From assembly GCF_001422045.1 (NCBI RefSeq), contig NZ_LMLW01000008.1, forward strand, positions 160,292 to 224,291: a DNA stretch of 64,000 nucleotides. Reading direction: 5' to 3'. This document shows positions 17,488-27,219 of the stretch, one piece after another. Each line of letters opens with the position of its first letter. The stretch's first letter is position 1. The translations under genes were made by a program, and so were the position numbers. The stretch comes from Sphingomonas sp. Leaf242. GTDB taxonomy: Bacteria > Pseudomonadota > Alphaproteobacteria > Sphingomonadales > Sphingomonadaceae. The notes below the pieces were generated by a model that saw only the letters and a list, made by a program, of their open reading frames with translations, did no database searches and was not told the origin of the DNA.

Positions 17488-18720
17488 CTAGGCCGCAAAC
17501 TCGTCGGGCAGATACCGATCGGCGACGATCTCGTAGCGATCGCCGTCGACCAGCACCTGGGGGCTCAGCGCGCGACAATTATAGGTCGACGCCATCGCCG
17601 CACCATAGGCGCCGGTGCCGTGCAGCACGGCGAGATCGCCGCGACCGACGCGATCGATGTCGCGGGCTACCGCGAACACGTCGCCGCTTTCGCAGACCGG
17701 GCCGGCGATGGTCGCGACCATCCGCGCGCCATCGGGGACGACCGCCTCGAACCGGTGGAAGGCATCGTACAGCGCCGGTCGCGCGAGGTCGTTCATCGCC
17801 GCGTCGACGATGACGAAGGGCTCGTCCGCGCCCGGCTTCACCCAGATCACCCGCGTCATGAGCACGCCGGCGAGCCCGGCGACGACCCGGCCCGGCTCGA
17901 ACGTCAGCTCGACGTCCCAGTCGCGCGTGACGCGTGCCACCATGGTCGCATAGTCGTCGAGCGTCGGGACGATGTCGTCGGCGCGGTAGGGGATGCCGAG
18001 ACCACCGCCGAGATCGACGCGGTCGATCGCGTGCCCCCGTGCGCGCAGGTCCGTCACCAGCGCACCGATGCGGGCGTACGCGACCTCGAGCGGCGCGAGA
18101 TCGCGAAGCTGGCTGCCGATGTGGAGCGCGACCCCGACCAGGTCGAGACCGTCGATGCGCGACAGCCGGTCGTAGATCGCGGGCACATCGGCGATCGCGA
18201 CCCCGAACTTGTTCCCGCGCCGCCCCGTCGAGATCTTGGCATGCGTGCCGCCGTCGACATCGGGATTGACCCGGAGCACCGCTGTCGCCCGCATCCCCCG
18301 CGCAAAAGCCAACGCCCCGAGCACCTGGCCCTCCTCCTCCAGCTCGAGGTTGAACTGGCCGACGCCGACTGCGAGCGCGTCGGCAAGCTCGCGGTCGGTC
18401 TTGCCGACGCCCGAAAAGACGATGTCCGCCGCCGCGATCCCCGCGTCGAGCGCCCGCCGCATCTCGCCGCCCGAGACGATGTCGGCGCCGAAGCCGCACC
18501 CGGACAGCAATTGCAGCACCGCGCCGTTCGGGTTCGCCTTGACGGCAAACGCGACGCGCACGCGGGGGAGGATCGACAGTGCCGTTCTGAACCGGTCTGC
18601 GGCATCACGCAGTGCGGCGGCGGAATAGATGTGGACGGGCGTGCCGACCGCCTCGGCGATCGCCGGCAGCGGTACGTCCTCGGCGCACAGCACGCCGTCC
18701 CGTGGTTCGAAATAGCCCAT
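17488..18720 (-). CDS. lysA: Diaminopimelate decarboxylase
   Basis: PLP enzyme of alanine-racemase fold type that decarboxylates meso-diaminopimelate to L-lysine, the last step of lysine synthesis. K61 in FAVKANPNGAVL binds PLP. ALHIGSQL, the phosphate-binding GGGLGIPY, FEPGRVVAG and the dimer-interface PVCESGDVFA are all present. 410 residues is normal. The downstream dienelactone hydrolase is probably separately transcribed; upstream is a run of three small overlapping genes on the same strand. Confidence 0.95.
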   Translation of the reverse strand: MGYFEPRDGVLCAEDVPLPAIAEAVGTPVHIYSAAALRDAADRFRTALSILPRVRVAFAVKANPNGAVLQLLSGCGFGADIVSGGEMRRALDAGIAAADIVFSGVGKTDRELADALAVGVGQFNLELEEEGQVLGALAFARGMRATAVLRVNPDVDGGTHAKISTGRRGNKFGVAIADVPAIYDRLSRIDGLDLVGVALHIGSQLRDLAPLEVAYARIGALVTDLRARGHAIDRVDLGGGLGIPYRADDIVPTLDDYATMVARVTRDWDVELTFEPGRVVAGLAGVLMTRVIWVKPGADEPFVIVDAAMNDLARPALYDAFHRFEAVVPDGARMVATIAGPVCESGDVFAVARDIDRVGRGDLAVLHGTGAYGAAMASTYNCRALSPQVLVDGDRYEIVADRYLPDEFAA

Positions 18721-18790
18721 GATGTCTCGCAGTTCGGCGGTCAGGAATACGGCGCAGCGCCGTCGTCAGGAATGCGGCGGATCGCCGCGG

Positions 18791-19054
18791 TCAAGCACGC
18801 GGCGGTTCGCGCCGCCGGCGCGTGCGACGCAGCCGGACGGCGTGGATCGCTTCGGCGGTATGACAATGGCCATGCCGTTCGGCGCGGAGGGCGACGACGA
18901 CGCGCTTGCCGTTGATCGCCAGCGTCAGTCCGAGCAGTGCGATCGGAAACACCAGCATCGCCAGCGCCGCACCGTTCGCCACTGCCGCCACGCTGCAGGC
19001 GCCGACGGTCAGCACGACGCCGATCGCCCGCCAGAGGATATCGCGCCTGGTCAT
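18791..19054 (-). CDS. Small hypothetical membrane protein
   Basis: 87 residues from ATG 19054, which overlaps the stop of the upstream gene (ATGA). After MTRRDILWRA there is a hydrophobic region from ~10 to 50 (IGVVLTVGACSVAAVANGAALAML split by a short turn) that can form two membrane helices, followed by a basic, Arg-rich cytoplasmic tail. No family recognised. Translational coupling to the methyltransferase-like gene and closeness to lysA are the only context. Confidence 0.6.
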   Translation of the reverse strand: MTRRDILWRAIGVVLTVGACSVAAVANGAALAMLVFPIALLGLTLAINGKRVVVALRAERHGHCHTAEAIHAVRLRRTRRRREPPRA

Positions 19055-19569
19055 GCCGCGACACTCCGCGCGCAGGACGCCGCCCGATCGTCGATGACGA
19101 CCCGCCCAGCGCCCCGCAGCGCGGCAACCGCCTGAGGCCGGCGATCGTGCGCGGCACCGCCGTGGCACAGGACGATGTCCGCGGGCAGGTCGTGCTCGGC
19201 CTGCAACGCGGTCACGATGTCCGCCACCTCGAAAGACGCGCCGATCGCAGCGTCCGCGGCGCGGTTCGCGGCAGCCCGCGCGCGACCGATCGCGCTGGCC
19301 GATCGATCAATCCCGCGCGCCTCGATCGCGGTAAAGCCGAGCATCCGCGCATGATGCGCCGCGGACAGCAGCAGCGTGCCGGCGCCGCACTCGGCATCGA
19401 CGATACGGACCGCATGCCGCCCGGCGGCGCGCAATGCCGACAATGCGGCGGCGACCTGCGGCCAGCGTGGATCGTGGTGCGTCGTCTTCACCGCGGGGTG
19501 CGAGGCCGCGGCCCCCTTCACCGTCGTGATCGCGGTGCGCGACCGGACCGGCAGAGCATGAACGTTCAT
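19051..19569 (-). CDS. Class I SAM-dependent methyltransferase-like protein
   Basis: 172 residues from ATG 19569; a GTG at 19593 is an alternative. Motif I is VRIVDAECGAGTLLL, followed by an acidic strand end (GIDRSASAI) and motif ADIVTALQA, consistent with a SAM-binding Rossmann fold. The protein stops shortly after the SAM core, so the substrate-binding part is minimal. Flanking genes overlap on both sides. Substrate unknown. Confidence 0.65.
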   Translation of the reverse strand: MNVHALPVRSRTAITTVKGAAASHPAVKTTHHDPRWPQVAAALSALRAAGRHAVRIVDAECGAGTLLLSAAHHARMLGFTAIEARGIDRSASAIGRARAAANRAADAAIGASFEVADIVTALQAEHDLPADIVLCHGGAAHDRRPQAVAALRGAGRVVIDDRAASCARSVAA

Positions 19570-19582
19570 CGCTCTCTCGCCG

Positions 19583-19846
19583 TCATGCCGCACGGGGCAG
19601 CGCGCGCTCGTCGCGACCGACCGGGGCGAACGACACTAGTGGCGTGAGCGGCATCGCGGCGACCTCGACGCTCGCATGGTAGATATCCCGCTCGGCCTGC
19701 GCATAGTGCATCGCCGCGGCGTAGGAGATGAAGCGGCCTTCGAGCGTTCGCCTGCTGTCCTGGACGAGCCAGTGTCCGGCGCGATCCTGCCCGACGAAGA
19801 TGACGAGCCCGGTTGGATCGGGCTCCGATATGGGTTCAGACGACAT
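19583..19846 (-). CDS. Conserved hypothetical protein (DUF2188-like)
   Basis: 87 residues from ATG 19846. The pattern VIFVGQDRAGHWLVQDSRR, then FISYAAAMHYAQAERD, resembles small DUF2188-type proteins in which a short beta-sheet packs on one helix; the resemblance is by eye only. The C-terminus is variable. It starts the three-gene run that continues with the methyltransferase-like and membrane proteins. Confidence 0.6.
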   Translation of the reverse strand: MSSEPISEPDPTGLVIFVGQDRAGHWLVQDSRRTLEGRFISYAAAMHYAQAERDIYHASVEVAAMPLTPLVSFAPVGRDERALPRAA

Positions 19847-20208
19847 GTCGCCCTGCTGCCTTTCGTGACGCGAGCGTCGTGCCCGCCCCCAACATCTACG
19901 AGGCCCGGCATAGGGATTCGAGATCGATCCGCGCCGATCGCATAGTGCAGGCATAGTGTCCGCTCGGTCGGTCGCGGTTTCGGTTGTCCTCGCCGCATCA
20001 CGCGCGCGATCGGGTGTTCGCGGCGTTCGTCGCGCACCATCGCCGGCTGGCGGAGCGCTTGACGGCGAGAGTCCGCCATCCCCCTAGCTCCCCCGCCCCG
20101 AACGCGTGGCGTTCGTCCGAAACGACCGTCGACCTGATAATCAGCGGTGTCGTCGAATGCCGTAATGCCGATTTCCAAACGGCTGGACGATCGCTACGGA
20201 TTGCGGCG

Positions 20209-22773
20209 ATGAATGCCGAAGTAAGCCCTGCTGCCAATACCTTACCGCCCCAACTGGCGTTTCTCGCCGGGGGCGGCGAGGCGGCCCGCCTGATCCTCGG
20301 TCGCGACTGGACGAGTCATCCGCTCGGACCGCCGGAAGGCTGGCCGGACATTCTGAAGTCCAATCTCAGCACGATCCTCAACTCGCCGGAATCGATGATC
20401 CTGGCGTGGGGCGAGGACGACCTGATCTTCTTCTTCAACGACGCCTATTTTCCGCTGCTGGGGCCGCGTCTCGACTGGGCCATGGGATCGCCGTTCAAAA
20501 CCGTCTGGCCCGATGCCTGGGAGCAGGCCAAGCCGATCATCGACGAAGCGTTCGCGGGGCGGAGCCAGCGGTTCGTCGATCTCCCGTGGAAGCTGGATAC
20601 CGATCGCGGGCGTGCCGACACCTGGTTCAGTTTCTCCTACTCGCGCATCCTGGACGCGCGAGGTGCGATCGCGGGCCTGTTCGTGTTCACCAACGAGACC
20701 ACCGAGCGCGTCCTTGCCGACGCGGCGCTGAGACAGAGCGAAGAGCGGCTTCGTCTGGTGATCGAAGGGGCCAAGGATCATGTGATCTTCACCACCGACC
20801 CGGTCGGCATCATCACCACCTGGTCTGCAGGCGCCGAGGTCGTGCTCGGCTGGTCGGCCGACGAGGCGATCGGCCAGCCGTCCGCCATCATCCTGGCGAA
20901 CGAGGACGACGTCAGCGGCCCGAAGCTCCCCGCCCTGGGCAGCGCCGCTCGCCAGAATTCGGCGCATGACGAACGCTGGCACGTCCGGCGCGACGGATCG
21001 CGCGTGTTCCTCACGGGATCGGTCCATCCCCTGCCCTACGACGCACAGGGAAAGCCGCGCGGCTTCATCAAGATCGCCCGCGACGAAACCGAACGACGGC
21101 GCGCGGAACAGGCGTTGCGGGACAGCGAGGCGGCGGCGCTGGTCGATGCGCAGCGGGTTCAGCTTGCGCTCGCGGCGGGCGCGATCATCGGGACTTGGGT
21201 CTGGGATCTGCCGAGCGACCGCTTCACCGTCGACGAACCCTTCGCGCGCGCGTTCGGCCTGGACCCGGCGATGGGCCGCGAGGGCCTGAGCCTCGCGCAG
21301 ATCGTCGCCACCGTTCACCCCGACGATCAGGCCGGTCTGGCCGAGGCGATCAGCGACGCGATCGCCCGCGGCGGCGGGTACGCGCATCAATATCGGACGC
21401 GGCGCGCAAACGGCGAATATCACTGGCTGGAGGCGAATGGTCGCGTCGACCACGATGCGGACGGCACGCCGACCAGCTTCCCCGGGGTCCTCATCGACGT
21501 CGAGGAACGCCGCAAGGTCGCCGCGGAACGAGACCGTGCGCTGAACGAACTGCGCCGCTTGAACGAGACGTTGGAACAGCGCGTATCCGAGCGCACGGCC
21601 GATCTGATGCGCGCCGAGGAAGCGCTGCGTCAGAGCCAGAAGATGGAGGCGGTCGGCCAGTTGACCGGCGGCTTGGCGCACGACTTCAACAACCTGCTGA
21701 CGGCGGTGACCGGGGGGTTGGAACTGCTCGCGCTACGCGTCGCGAAGGGCCAATACGACAAGCTCGATCGCTACGTCGCGATGGCGCAGACCGGTGCGAG
21801 CCGAGCCGCGGCGCTGACGCAGCGGCTGCTCGCCTTTTCGCGCCGGCAGACGCTGGCACCGACGCCGACCGATGCCGATCGCCTGATCGCCGGGATGGCG
21901 GAAATCATCGATCGCACGCTGGGCCCCGAGATCGAGGTGAAGATCGTCTCGACCACCGGTCTCTGGCCGGTTCTGGTTGATGCGCCGCAGCTGGAGAACG
22001 CGCTTCTCAACCTGTGCATCAATGCGCGCGACGCGATGCCGCATGGCGGGCGGTTGACGATCGCGACGCAGAACACGTGGCTCGACGCAAAGGCGGCGGC
22101 GGATCAGGAGCTCCACGAAGGCGACTATGTCGCGCTGTACGTCACCGACACCGGCACCGGGATGACGCCGGAGACCATCGAACGCGTCTTCGAGCCGTTC
22201 TTCACGACCAAGCCGATCGGCGAAGGTACCGGTCTCGGCCTCTCGATGATCTATGGCTTCGTCCGCCAGTCGGGCGGCCAGGTGCGGATCTGCTCGGAGG
22301 TCGGGCGCGGCACGATCATGTGTCTCTATCTCCCCCGCCACGATGGCGAGGCGGCGATCGCCGACCGAGCGCCCGACGAGAGCGGCGTCATCCGGGCATT
22401 GCCGGGTGAAACGGTTCTCGTCGTCGAGGACGAAACTGCGATCCGGGATCTGGTCACCGAGGTCCTGTCCGAAGCCGGTTACCGCGTCCTGCAAGCCCCG
22501 ACCGGCCCCGCGGGGGTAAAGCTGCTTCGCTCCGATGAACGGATCGACCTGCTGGTCACCGACGTGGGCCTGCCGGGCGGATTGAACGGTCGCCAGGTCG
22601 CCGATGCGGGGCGCGCGGTCCGGCCCGACCTCAAGATCCTCTTCGTCACCGGCTATGCCGCCAACGCCGCCGTCGGCGCGGGCCACCTGGTCGAGGGCAT
22701 GGAGGTCCTCACCAAACCGTTCAGCATCGCCGACTTCGAAAAACGAATCCGCAGCATGATCGGGACCGACTGA
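20209..22773 (+). CDS. PAS-containing hybrid sensor histidine kinase/response regulator
   Basis: 854 residues from ATG 20209, with no transmembrane segment, so a cytosolic sensor. Three PAS-type domains occupy about 40-165, 180-305 and 315-445 (note [16 protein letters not shown] and [10 protein letters not shown]). A coiled coil (~445-480) leads into HisKA with H491 in [14 protein letters not shown]. The ATPase domain follows with N ([12 protein letters not shown] region) and G boxes ([19 protein letters not shown]). The C-terminal receiver (~735-850) has phospho-acceptor D785 in [11 protein letters not shown]. It is a hybrid kinase of the type with a blue-light or redox PAS, but no LOV cysteine motif is seen. 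Confidence 0.9.
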   Translation: MNAEVSPAANTLPPQLAFLAGGGEAARLILGRDWTSHPLGPPEGWPDILKSNLSTILNSPESMILAWGEDDLIFFFNDAYFPLLGPRLDWAMGSPFKTVWPDAWEQAKPIIDEAFAGRSQRFVDLPWKLDTDRGRADTWFSFSYSRILDARGAIAGLFVFTNETTERVLADAALRQSEERLRLVIEGAKDHVIFTTDPVGIITTWSAGAEVVLGWSADEAIGQPSAIILANEDDVSGPKLPALGSAARQNSAHDERWHVRRDGSRVFLTGSVHPLPYDAQGKPRGFIKIARDETERRRAEQALRDSEAAALVDAQRVQLALAAGAIIGTWVWDLPSDRFTVDEPFARAFGLDPAMGREGLSLAQIVATVHPDDQAGLAEAISDAIARGGGYAHQYRTRRANGEYHWLEANGRVDHDADGTPTSFPGVLIDVEERRKVAAERDRALNELRRLNETLEQRVSERTADLMRAEEALRQSQKMEAVGQLTGGLAHDFNNLLTAVTGGLELLALRVAKGQYDKLDRYVAMAQTGASRAAALTQRLLAFSRRQTLAPTPTDADRLIAGMAEIIDRTLGPEIEVKIVSTTGLWPVLVDAPQLENALLNLCINARDAMPHGGRLTIATQNTWLDAKAAADQELHEGDYVALYVTDTGTGMTPETIERVFEPFFTTKPIGEGTGLGLSMIYGFVRQSGGQVRICSEVGRGTIMCLYLPRHDGEAAIADRAPDESGVIRALPGETVLVVEDETAIRDLVTEVLSEAGYRVLQAPTGPAGVKLLRSDERIDLLVTDVGLPGGLNGRQVADAGRAVRPDLKILFVTGYAANAAVGAGHLVEGMEVLTKPFSIADFEKRIRSMIGTD

Positions 22774-23071
22774 TCGCCGCGGGGGTGGGACTGAAATGTG
22801 ACGCTCGTATACTGGCGCGGGAAGAATTCACCGCCATACGGCGCGGGCTACAGTTAACTAATAGCAATCTGGTTTGTCACTGACTTTACTGTTTCCGGAT
22901 GGATTAAAACCCCTCACTTTCTTATATTTCCGCGATCGCATCGTATTCATCCTTCGTAATTCCTCATCGCTTTCGGCGATGTAGCTGCACACTGTTGCAA
23001 ACGAAAAAAGATGGTGAATCGGGGAGGTCGGCTGCGCAGCTTCCGCCCTCCGCGATCGTCGCGAAGAAAGC

Positions 23072-23926
23072 TTAAGTGTCGAGGAACGCGATCGCCCGAT
23101 CGGCGAACAGTTCGTGATACTGGAAGATCCCGCCGTGCCCGGCGTCGGGGTAAAGGACGAGTTCGGCACCCGGGATGCGGCGCGCGAGATCCCGCGAATT
23201 CTCGCTGGGGACCATGATGTCGTGGTCTCCATTGGCGACGAGTACCGGGTGGCGGATGACGCCCAGATCCTGCGCGGACTGCGCTCCCCAGGCCGTGATC
23301 GCCTTTAGCTGGCGCAGGAAGACTTTCGGCGTGACGGCGGCATCGCGGTCGGCCTTGCGGGCTTTCAGACGCGCGAGGAACGCCTGCGCCGCGCGACGGC
23401 TGGGCTTGCTCGCGGTGAAGAACAGGAACATCTTCGGATCGCGGAACGTCAGCATGCCCTTGACGATCAGCGGCCAGGATACCGAGCCGACCTTATCGAT
23501 GCCGGTGCCACCCGCCGGTCCGGTGCCGGTGAGGATCAGCCGGCGGGCACGCGCCGGGCGCTTCAGCACCATATCCTGCGCGACGAAGCCGCCCAGTGAA
23601 AAACCCATGAGGTCGATCGTATCGAGCCCGAGCGCGTCGATCGCCGCGAGCATGTCGTCCGCCATGGCCGAGACCGTGAGCGGTGCCTCGCCGCCCGACG
23701 CGCCGACACCGCGGTAATCGAACGCGAATACCGGCCGGCCGGCGGCCAGCGCCTCGACGATCGAAGGATCGAAATTGTCGAGGTTGGCGCCCCAATGGTT
23801 GAGCAGCACGAGGGGAACCCCGCGTCCCCCGCCAAGCTGCCGATAGGCAAAGCGGGTGCCCGCGGCCACAACCGCTCGCGTGGCGACGCTGGCCCACGCC
23901 CCCCGGGCCGATTGCGTCTTGGTCAT
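23072..23926 (-). CDS. Alpha/beta-fold hydrolase
   Basis: 284 residues from ATG 23926 (AAGGA upstream). Classic alpha/beta hydrolase: oxyanion-hole region LLNHWGANLDNF, nucleophile elbow GFSLGGF, acid in NGDHDIMVP and catalytic His in DAGHGGIFQ. No signal peptide. It is the last gene of a minus-strand run with the quinone oxidoreductase, OYE remnant and SDR, divergent from a TetR regulator, which suggests a xenobiotic or quinone-response set. Confidence 0.9.
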   Translation of the reverse strand: MTKTQSARGAWASVATRAVVAAGTRFAYRQLGGGRGVPLVLLNHWGANLDNFDPSIVEALAAGRPVFAFDYRGVGASGGEAPLTVSAMADDMLAAIDALGLDTIDLMGFSLGGFVAQDMVLKRPARARRLILTGTGPAGGTGIDKVGSVSWPLIVKGMLTFRDPKMFLFFTASKPSRRAAQAFLARLKARKADRDAAVTPKVFLRQLKAITAWGAQSAQDLGVIRHPVLVANGDHDIMVPSENSRDLARRIPGAELVLYPDAGHGGIFQYHELFADRAIAFLDT

Positions 23927-23981
23927 CGTGGAGTCCTTGGTTTTTCTAGTCGGGAGCATGGGCTGGGTGCGGATCGACGTC

Positions 23982-24061
23982 CCGTCACGGGCGGGCCGTC
24001 ACGGGCGGGCCGTCACGAGCGGGCCGTCACGAGCGGGCCGTCACGGGCGCACCGTCACGAC
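23982..24061. repeat. 14-bp tandem repeat, five units plus a partial
   Basis: Unit CCGTCACGGGCGGG, with A/G and final-base variants, repeats five times and part of a sixth. Adjacent units create the near-palindrome CCCGTCACGGG. The array begins in the gap after the hydrolase start and runs into the 3' end of the oxidoreductase gene, whose stop codon (24041-24043) lies in unit five. Confidence 0.9.
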
Positions 24062-25045
24062 GACCTTGCCCTTGGCGCGGCCGGAATCGACATAGTTCAC
24101 CGCGTCGTTGAGGTTTTCGAACGGGACCGTGCGATCGACGACGGCCTGGATCGCCCCCTGATCGATCAGCGCGCCAAGCTTGCCCAACTGCTCGCCATCG
24201 GCGTGCATGAACAGGAACGAATAGGCGACGTCCTGGCGCTTCGCCTTGCGCCGGATCCCCGCACTCATCAGGCGCAGGACAAGCCGTATGACCGGGTTCA
24301 ATCCCTGCGCCTTGGCGAATGCCGGGTCCGGCGGTCCCGATATCGAGATCAGCTTGCCGCCCGGTTTCAACACTTTGAGCGACTTTTCGAGCGTCTTCGC
24401 GTCCAGGCTGTTGAGGACGACGTCGTAGCCGGACAGCAGCTCGGAAAAGTCCTGCGTCTTGTAGTCGATGACGATATCCGCGCCGAGGCGCCTAACCAGA
24501 TCGGCATTGGCGGCGCTCGCGGTCGTCGCGACGGTCGCGCCGAGATGCTTGGCGAGCTGGATCGCGATCGTGCCGACGCCACCCGAGCCCGCGTGGATCA
24601 GGATCTTCTGGCCGCGTTTCAGGCCCGCACGCTCGATCAGCACCTGCCATGCGGTCAAGCCGACGAGCGGTATGGACGCCGCCTCCGCCATGGAGAGGCC
24701 GGCGGGCTTGGTGGCCAGATCCGCTTCGTTGATCGCGATGCGCTCGGCAAAGGTGCCGATCTGCCCGTCGCGCGGACGGGCATAGACCACATCGCCGACC
24801 TTGAAGCGATGCACGCCCGCCCCGACCGCCGTGACGATGCCGGCGAGATCATGCCCGAGGACGATGGGCGGCTTGTAGGGCAGGATCGGCTTGAACGCGC
24901 CGTCGCGGATCTTGCCGTCGAGCTGGTTGATCGCGGTGGCGTGGATCTCGACCAGCACCTCGTCGGATGCGGGTACCGGATCGGGCCGTTCGACCAGGAT
25001 CAGCCGTTGCCCCTTGCCGTACCGTTCGAGCTGATATGCCTTCAT
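24041..25045 (-). CDS. NADP-dependent quinone/zinc-less alcohol dehydrogenase-type oxidoreductase
   Basis: 334-residue MDR-superfamily reductase. The GroES-like N-terminal domain includes GHDLAGIVTAVGAGVHRFKVGDVVYA; the NADP-binding motif is AGSGGVGTIAIQLAKHLGA. Typical zinc ligands are absent, as in quinone oxidoreductases. ATG 25045 overlaps the stop of the OYE remnant (ATGA). The last six residues (VVTVRP) are encoded by the start of the tandem-repeat array. Confidence 0.9.
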   Translation of the reverse strand: MKAYQLERYGKGQRLILVERPDPVPASDEVLVEIHATAINQLDGKIRDGAFKPILPYKPPIVLGHDLAGIVTAVGAGVHRFKVGDVVYARPRDGQIGTFAERIAINEADLATKPAGLSMAEAASIPLVGLTAWQVLIERAGLKRGQKILIHAGSGGVGTIAIQLAKHLGATVATTASAANADLVRRLGADIVIDYKTQDFSELLSGYDVVLNSLDAKTLEKSLKVLKPGGKLISISGPPDPAFAKAQGLNPVIRLVLRLMSAGIRRKAKRQDVAYSFLFMHADGEQLGKLGALIDQGAIQAVVDRTVPFENLNDAVNYVDSGRAKGKVVVTVRP

Positions 25046-25263
25046 GCTGCGCACTCCCGGGTGGCCGCCGCGGCGGGATGATCGGTAAAGCCTTTGGCGC
25101 CGAGGCCGTAGAGCGTCAGCGGATCGATCTGCGCAAGAGGCGCTAGGTCGGTCGACACCAGACTGGCACCGGCGCGATTGCGGATCTGCGGCGCCTGGAC
25201 GAAGCGATTGGCGAGCCTGACGCATGCCGGATCATAGGACGAGAAGAGGCTAGATTCCGACAT
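25042..25263 (-). pseudogene. Internally deleted old-yellow-enzyme (NADH:flavin oxidoreductase) remnant
   Basis: A 73-codon open frame that begins like an alkene reductase (LFSSYDPACVRLANRFVQAP, then NRAG) and ends like one (LYGLGAKGFTDHP, the C-terminal YGxGxxGYTDYP signature), with the ~290 residues of the barrel between missing. FMN and substrate sites are gone. The deletion kept the frame, so a short peptide may still be made, and its stop overlaps the oxidoreductase ATG, so translation through it may still drive the next gene. Intact relatives reduce enals or nitro compounds. Confidence 0.75.
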
Positions 25264-25298
25264 GGTGCGGATCTTTCGTGTGGGGGCGTGCGAGGCGA

Positions 25299-26078
25299 TC
25301 AGGCGGCGTAGCGCGGTGCGGGATGGATCTCCCCGAAGCCCGGTAACATCGCCCGTCGCGCAGTCTGGAACGCATCCCACAGATCGCCATCGTGCAGCGG
25401 CGGGATCGTCACGGCTTCACGCGCATCGTAGCCGGCGAGCGCCGCGTCGACCATTTCGCCTACCTCCATCATCGGCGGCAGCGATGCCTCGTCGGCACCG
25501 GCGCGGCCCCAAAGCTCGGTGCGCGTCGCCGCTGGAAGCACCGCCTGGACGTAGACGCCCTTCGGCCCCAGTTCGAGCGCCAGCCCCTGCGACAGGAACA
25601 GCACGAACGCCTTGGTCGCGCCGTAGACGGTCATGCCATATTCTGGTGCCAGCCCTACCGCCGAACCGATATTGATGATCGCGCCATCGCCGCGTGCGGC
25701 AAGCCGCGGTGCCACTGCGCTCGCGAGCCGCGCGACAGAAGTGGTGTTCAGCGCGATCAGGCGATCGACGGCCTCGGTCGGCTGATCGACGAAACTGCCC
25801 CCCAGCCCCGCGCCGGCATTGTTGATGAGGATGCCGATGCGGTCGTCGTCGCGCAGCCGCGCCTCCACGACGGCCATCTGCTCGAGGTTCGTCAGGTCGG
25901 CTGGCAGCACGTCCACCGCGACACCGGTCTCGCCGCTCAACTTCGCGGCCAGGGCATCGAGGCGGGCGGCATCGCGCGCGACCAGAACGAGGTCATGGCC
26001 GCGGCGGGCGAAACGATCGGCATAGGTCGCCCCGATGCCGGTGGAGGCGCCGGTAATGAGAATGGCTGGCTTGGTCAT
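25299..26078 (-). CDS. SDR-family NAD(P)-dependent oxidoreductase
   Basis: 259-residue classical short-chain dehydrogenase. The cofactor motif is TGASTGIG, then ADLTNLEQ, NNAGAG, the catalytic Ser in NIGSAVGLAP and YGATK (YxxxK). ATG 26078 has AAGGG upstream and is preferred over an extension at 26126, which would run through the operator region. First gene of the minus-strand operon facing tetR-like 26185. Substrate unknown. Confidence 0.92.
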   Translation of the reverse strand: MTKPAILITGASTGIGATYADRFARRGHDLVLVARDAARLDALAAKLSGETGVAVDVLPADLTNLEQMAVVEARLRDDDRIGILINNAGAGLGGSFVDQPTEAVDRLIALNTTSVARLASAVAPRLAARGDGAIINIGSAVGLAPEYGMTVYGATKAFVLFLSQGLALELGPKGVYVQAVLPAATRTELWGRAGADEASLPPMMEVGEMVDAALAGYDAREAVTIPPLHDGDLWDAFQTARRAMLPGFGEIHPAPRYAA

Positions 26079-26112
26079 CGGATTGCCCTTTTCGAAACGG
26101 ATCGCTATATTA

Positions 26113-26151
26113 ATGACAGGCGTCATGAATAGCTAAATGTGATAGCCATCA
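26113..26151. promoter_or_regulatory. Two matching operator dyads between SDR and TetR-type genes
   Basis: Dyad 1 ATGAC-AGGC-GTCAT (26113-26126) and dyad 2 TGAT-AGCC-ATCA (26140-26151) share the pattern TGAYAGSCRTCATG and have centres 26 nt apart. They lie in the 106-nt divergent promoter region, a usual place for TetR-family autorepression sites. Inference only. Confidence 0.6.
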
Positions 26152-26184
26152 TGAAACGTCAACAGAGAGCCGGAGATTATTTCG

Positions 26185-26769
26185 ATGAAGATCAGTCGCG
26201 AGCAGATGGTCGAGAACCGTTGCCGCATCCTGCAGGAGGCCAGCCGGCTGTTCCGCGATCGCGGCTTTGCGGCGGTGACGGTTGCCGATGTCATGAAGGC
26301 GGCTGGGCAGACTCATGGCGGCTTCTACGGTCACTTCGCTTCGAAGGACGACCTGATCGCCGCGACGATCGCGGATACACTGGCGGGCGAGAGCGCCGGC
26401 ATGGCCGATATCGATGCGTGGACCGACGCCTATCTGTCGCCGTTGCACCGGGAGAACCCCGACCAGGGATGCCCGATGGCCAGTCTCGCCGGCTTGATGC
26501 GCCACCAGACGCCTGAGGCGCGTGCGGCCATGACGCACGGGCTGAACGCGCACATCGACCGCTTCGCACGCGGTCTGCCTGGCGACGGCGATGCCAAACG
26601 CCGCCAGGCCGCGATCGGCCGGTGGGCGGCGATGGTCGGCGCCGTCGTGCTGTCACGCGCGGTCGACGACACCGCGTTGTCGGATGAGGTGTTGCGCGAA
26701 ACCCGGGCGTGGATCGCAGCGACGCAGCCCGCCGTCCATGCCGATCACGAACAGGATGCGCGCACGTGA
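26185..26769 (+). CDS. TetR/AcrR-family transcriptional regulator
   Basis: 194 residues. The N-terminal HTH is ILQEASRLFRDRGFAAVTVADVMKAAGQTHGGFYGHFASKD, with the typical YxHF-type recognition segment (GGFYGHF). The C-terminal domain (from ~60) contains GCPMASLAGLM, seen in regulators of aldehyde, quinone or aromatic response operons. Start ATG 26185 with GGAGA upstream. It is divergent from the SDR-OYE remnant-quinone reductase-hydrolase run and probably represses it and itself through the two dyads in the gap. Confidence 0.92.
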   Translation: MKISREQMVENRCRILQEASRLFRDRGFAAVTVADVMKAAGQTHGGFYGHFASKDDLIAATIADTLAGESAGMADIDAWTDAYLSPLHRENPDQGCPMASLAGLMRHQTPEARAAMTHGLNAHIDRFARGLPGDGDAKRRQAAIGRWAAMVGAVVLSRAVDDTALSDEVLRETRAWIAATQPAVHADHEQDART

Positions 26770-27219
26770 ATGTGTCGAACGATCATGCGGATTTCGATGG
26801 CCATGACCAGTTGGCGGCATTGCTGGCGACCAACCGCAATCCGCCTCTCGGTGACTATGGCCCCGCCTGCTCGCGGGGAGGCCAAAAGCGCAGACGGTCG
26901 GACACTCTGCCTTAGTCGGGGCCCGCTCGTTGGATACGATCCCCAGCCGAGTAGAAGAGAAAACTGGTACGATCTCCAACCCTTTATCCGTCGGCAGCTT
27001 GTTGCCTGCACAGCGATTTCGCCCGCCATTTTGAATGTAGCGCTTAACGAGGCGGAGGCTTCCGAGACGGACACGGGTCCGCGGCAAACTGGTGGAAACA
27101 CGTTTCTGCCGAACTATTTGGAGCAAACGGGCGCCGTTGCATCGTGGAACGAATGGCCAAGCCCTTTACGATGCCGCCACGCTTCGAGTGCGTACGATAC
27201 TCGCAGGCGCGGCCGGCTA
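26770..27219. other. 450-nt region without a recognisable gene
   Basis: Lies between the convergent TetR-type and beta-helix genes. Both strands have medium-length open frames but none has family character or a good ribosome site. I see no repeat, tRNA or strong terminator. It may be decayed coding sequence. Confidence 0.4.

Noticed and set aside
23982..24061. CRISPR array
   Set aside because: 14-bp direct tandem units without spacers; not CRISPR. No other candidate array in the window.
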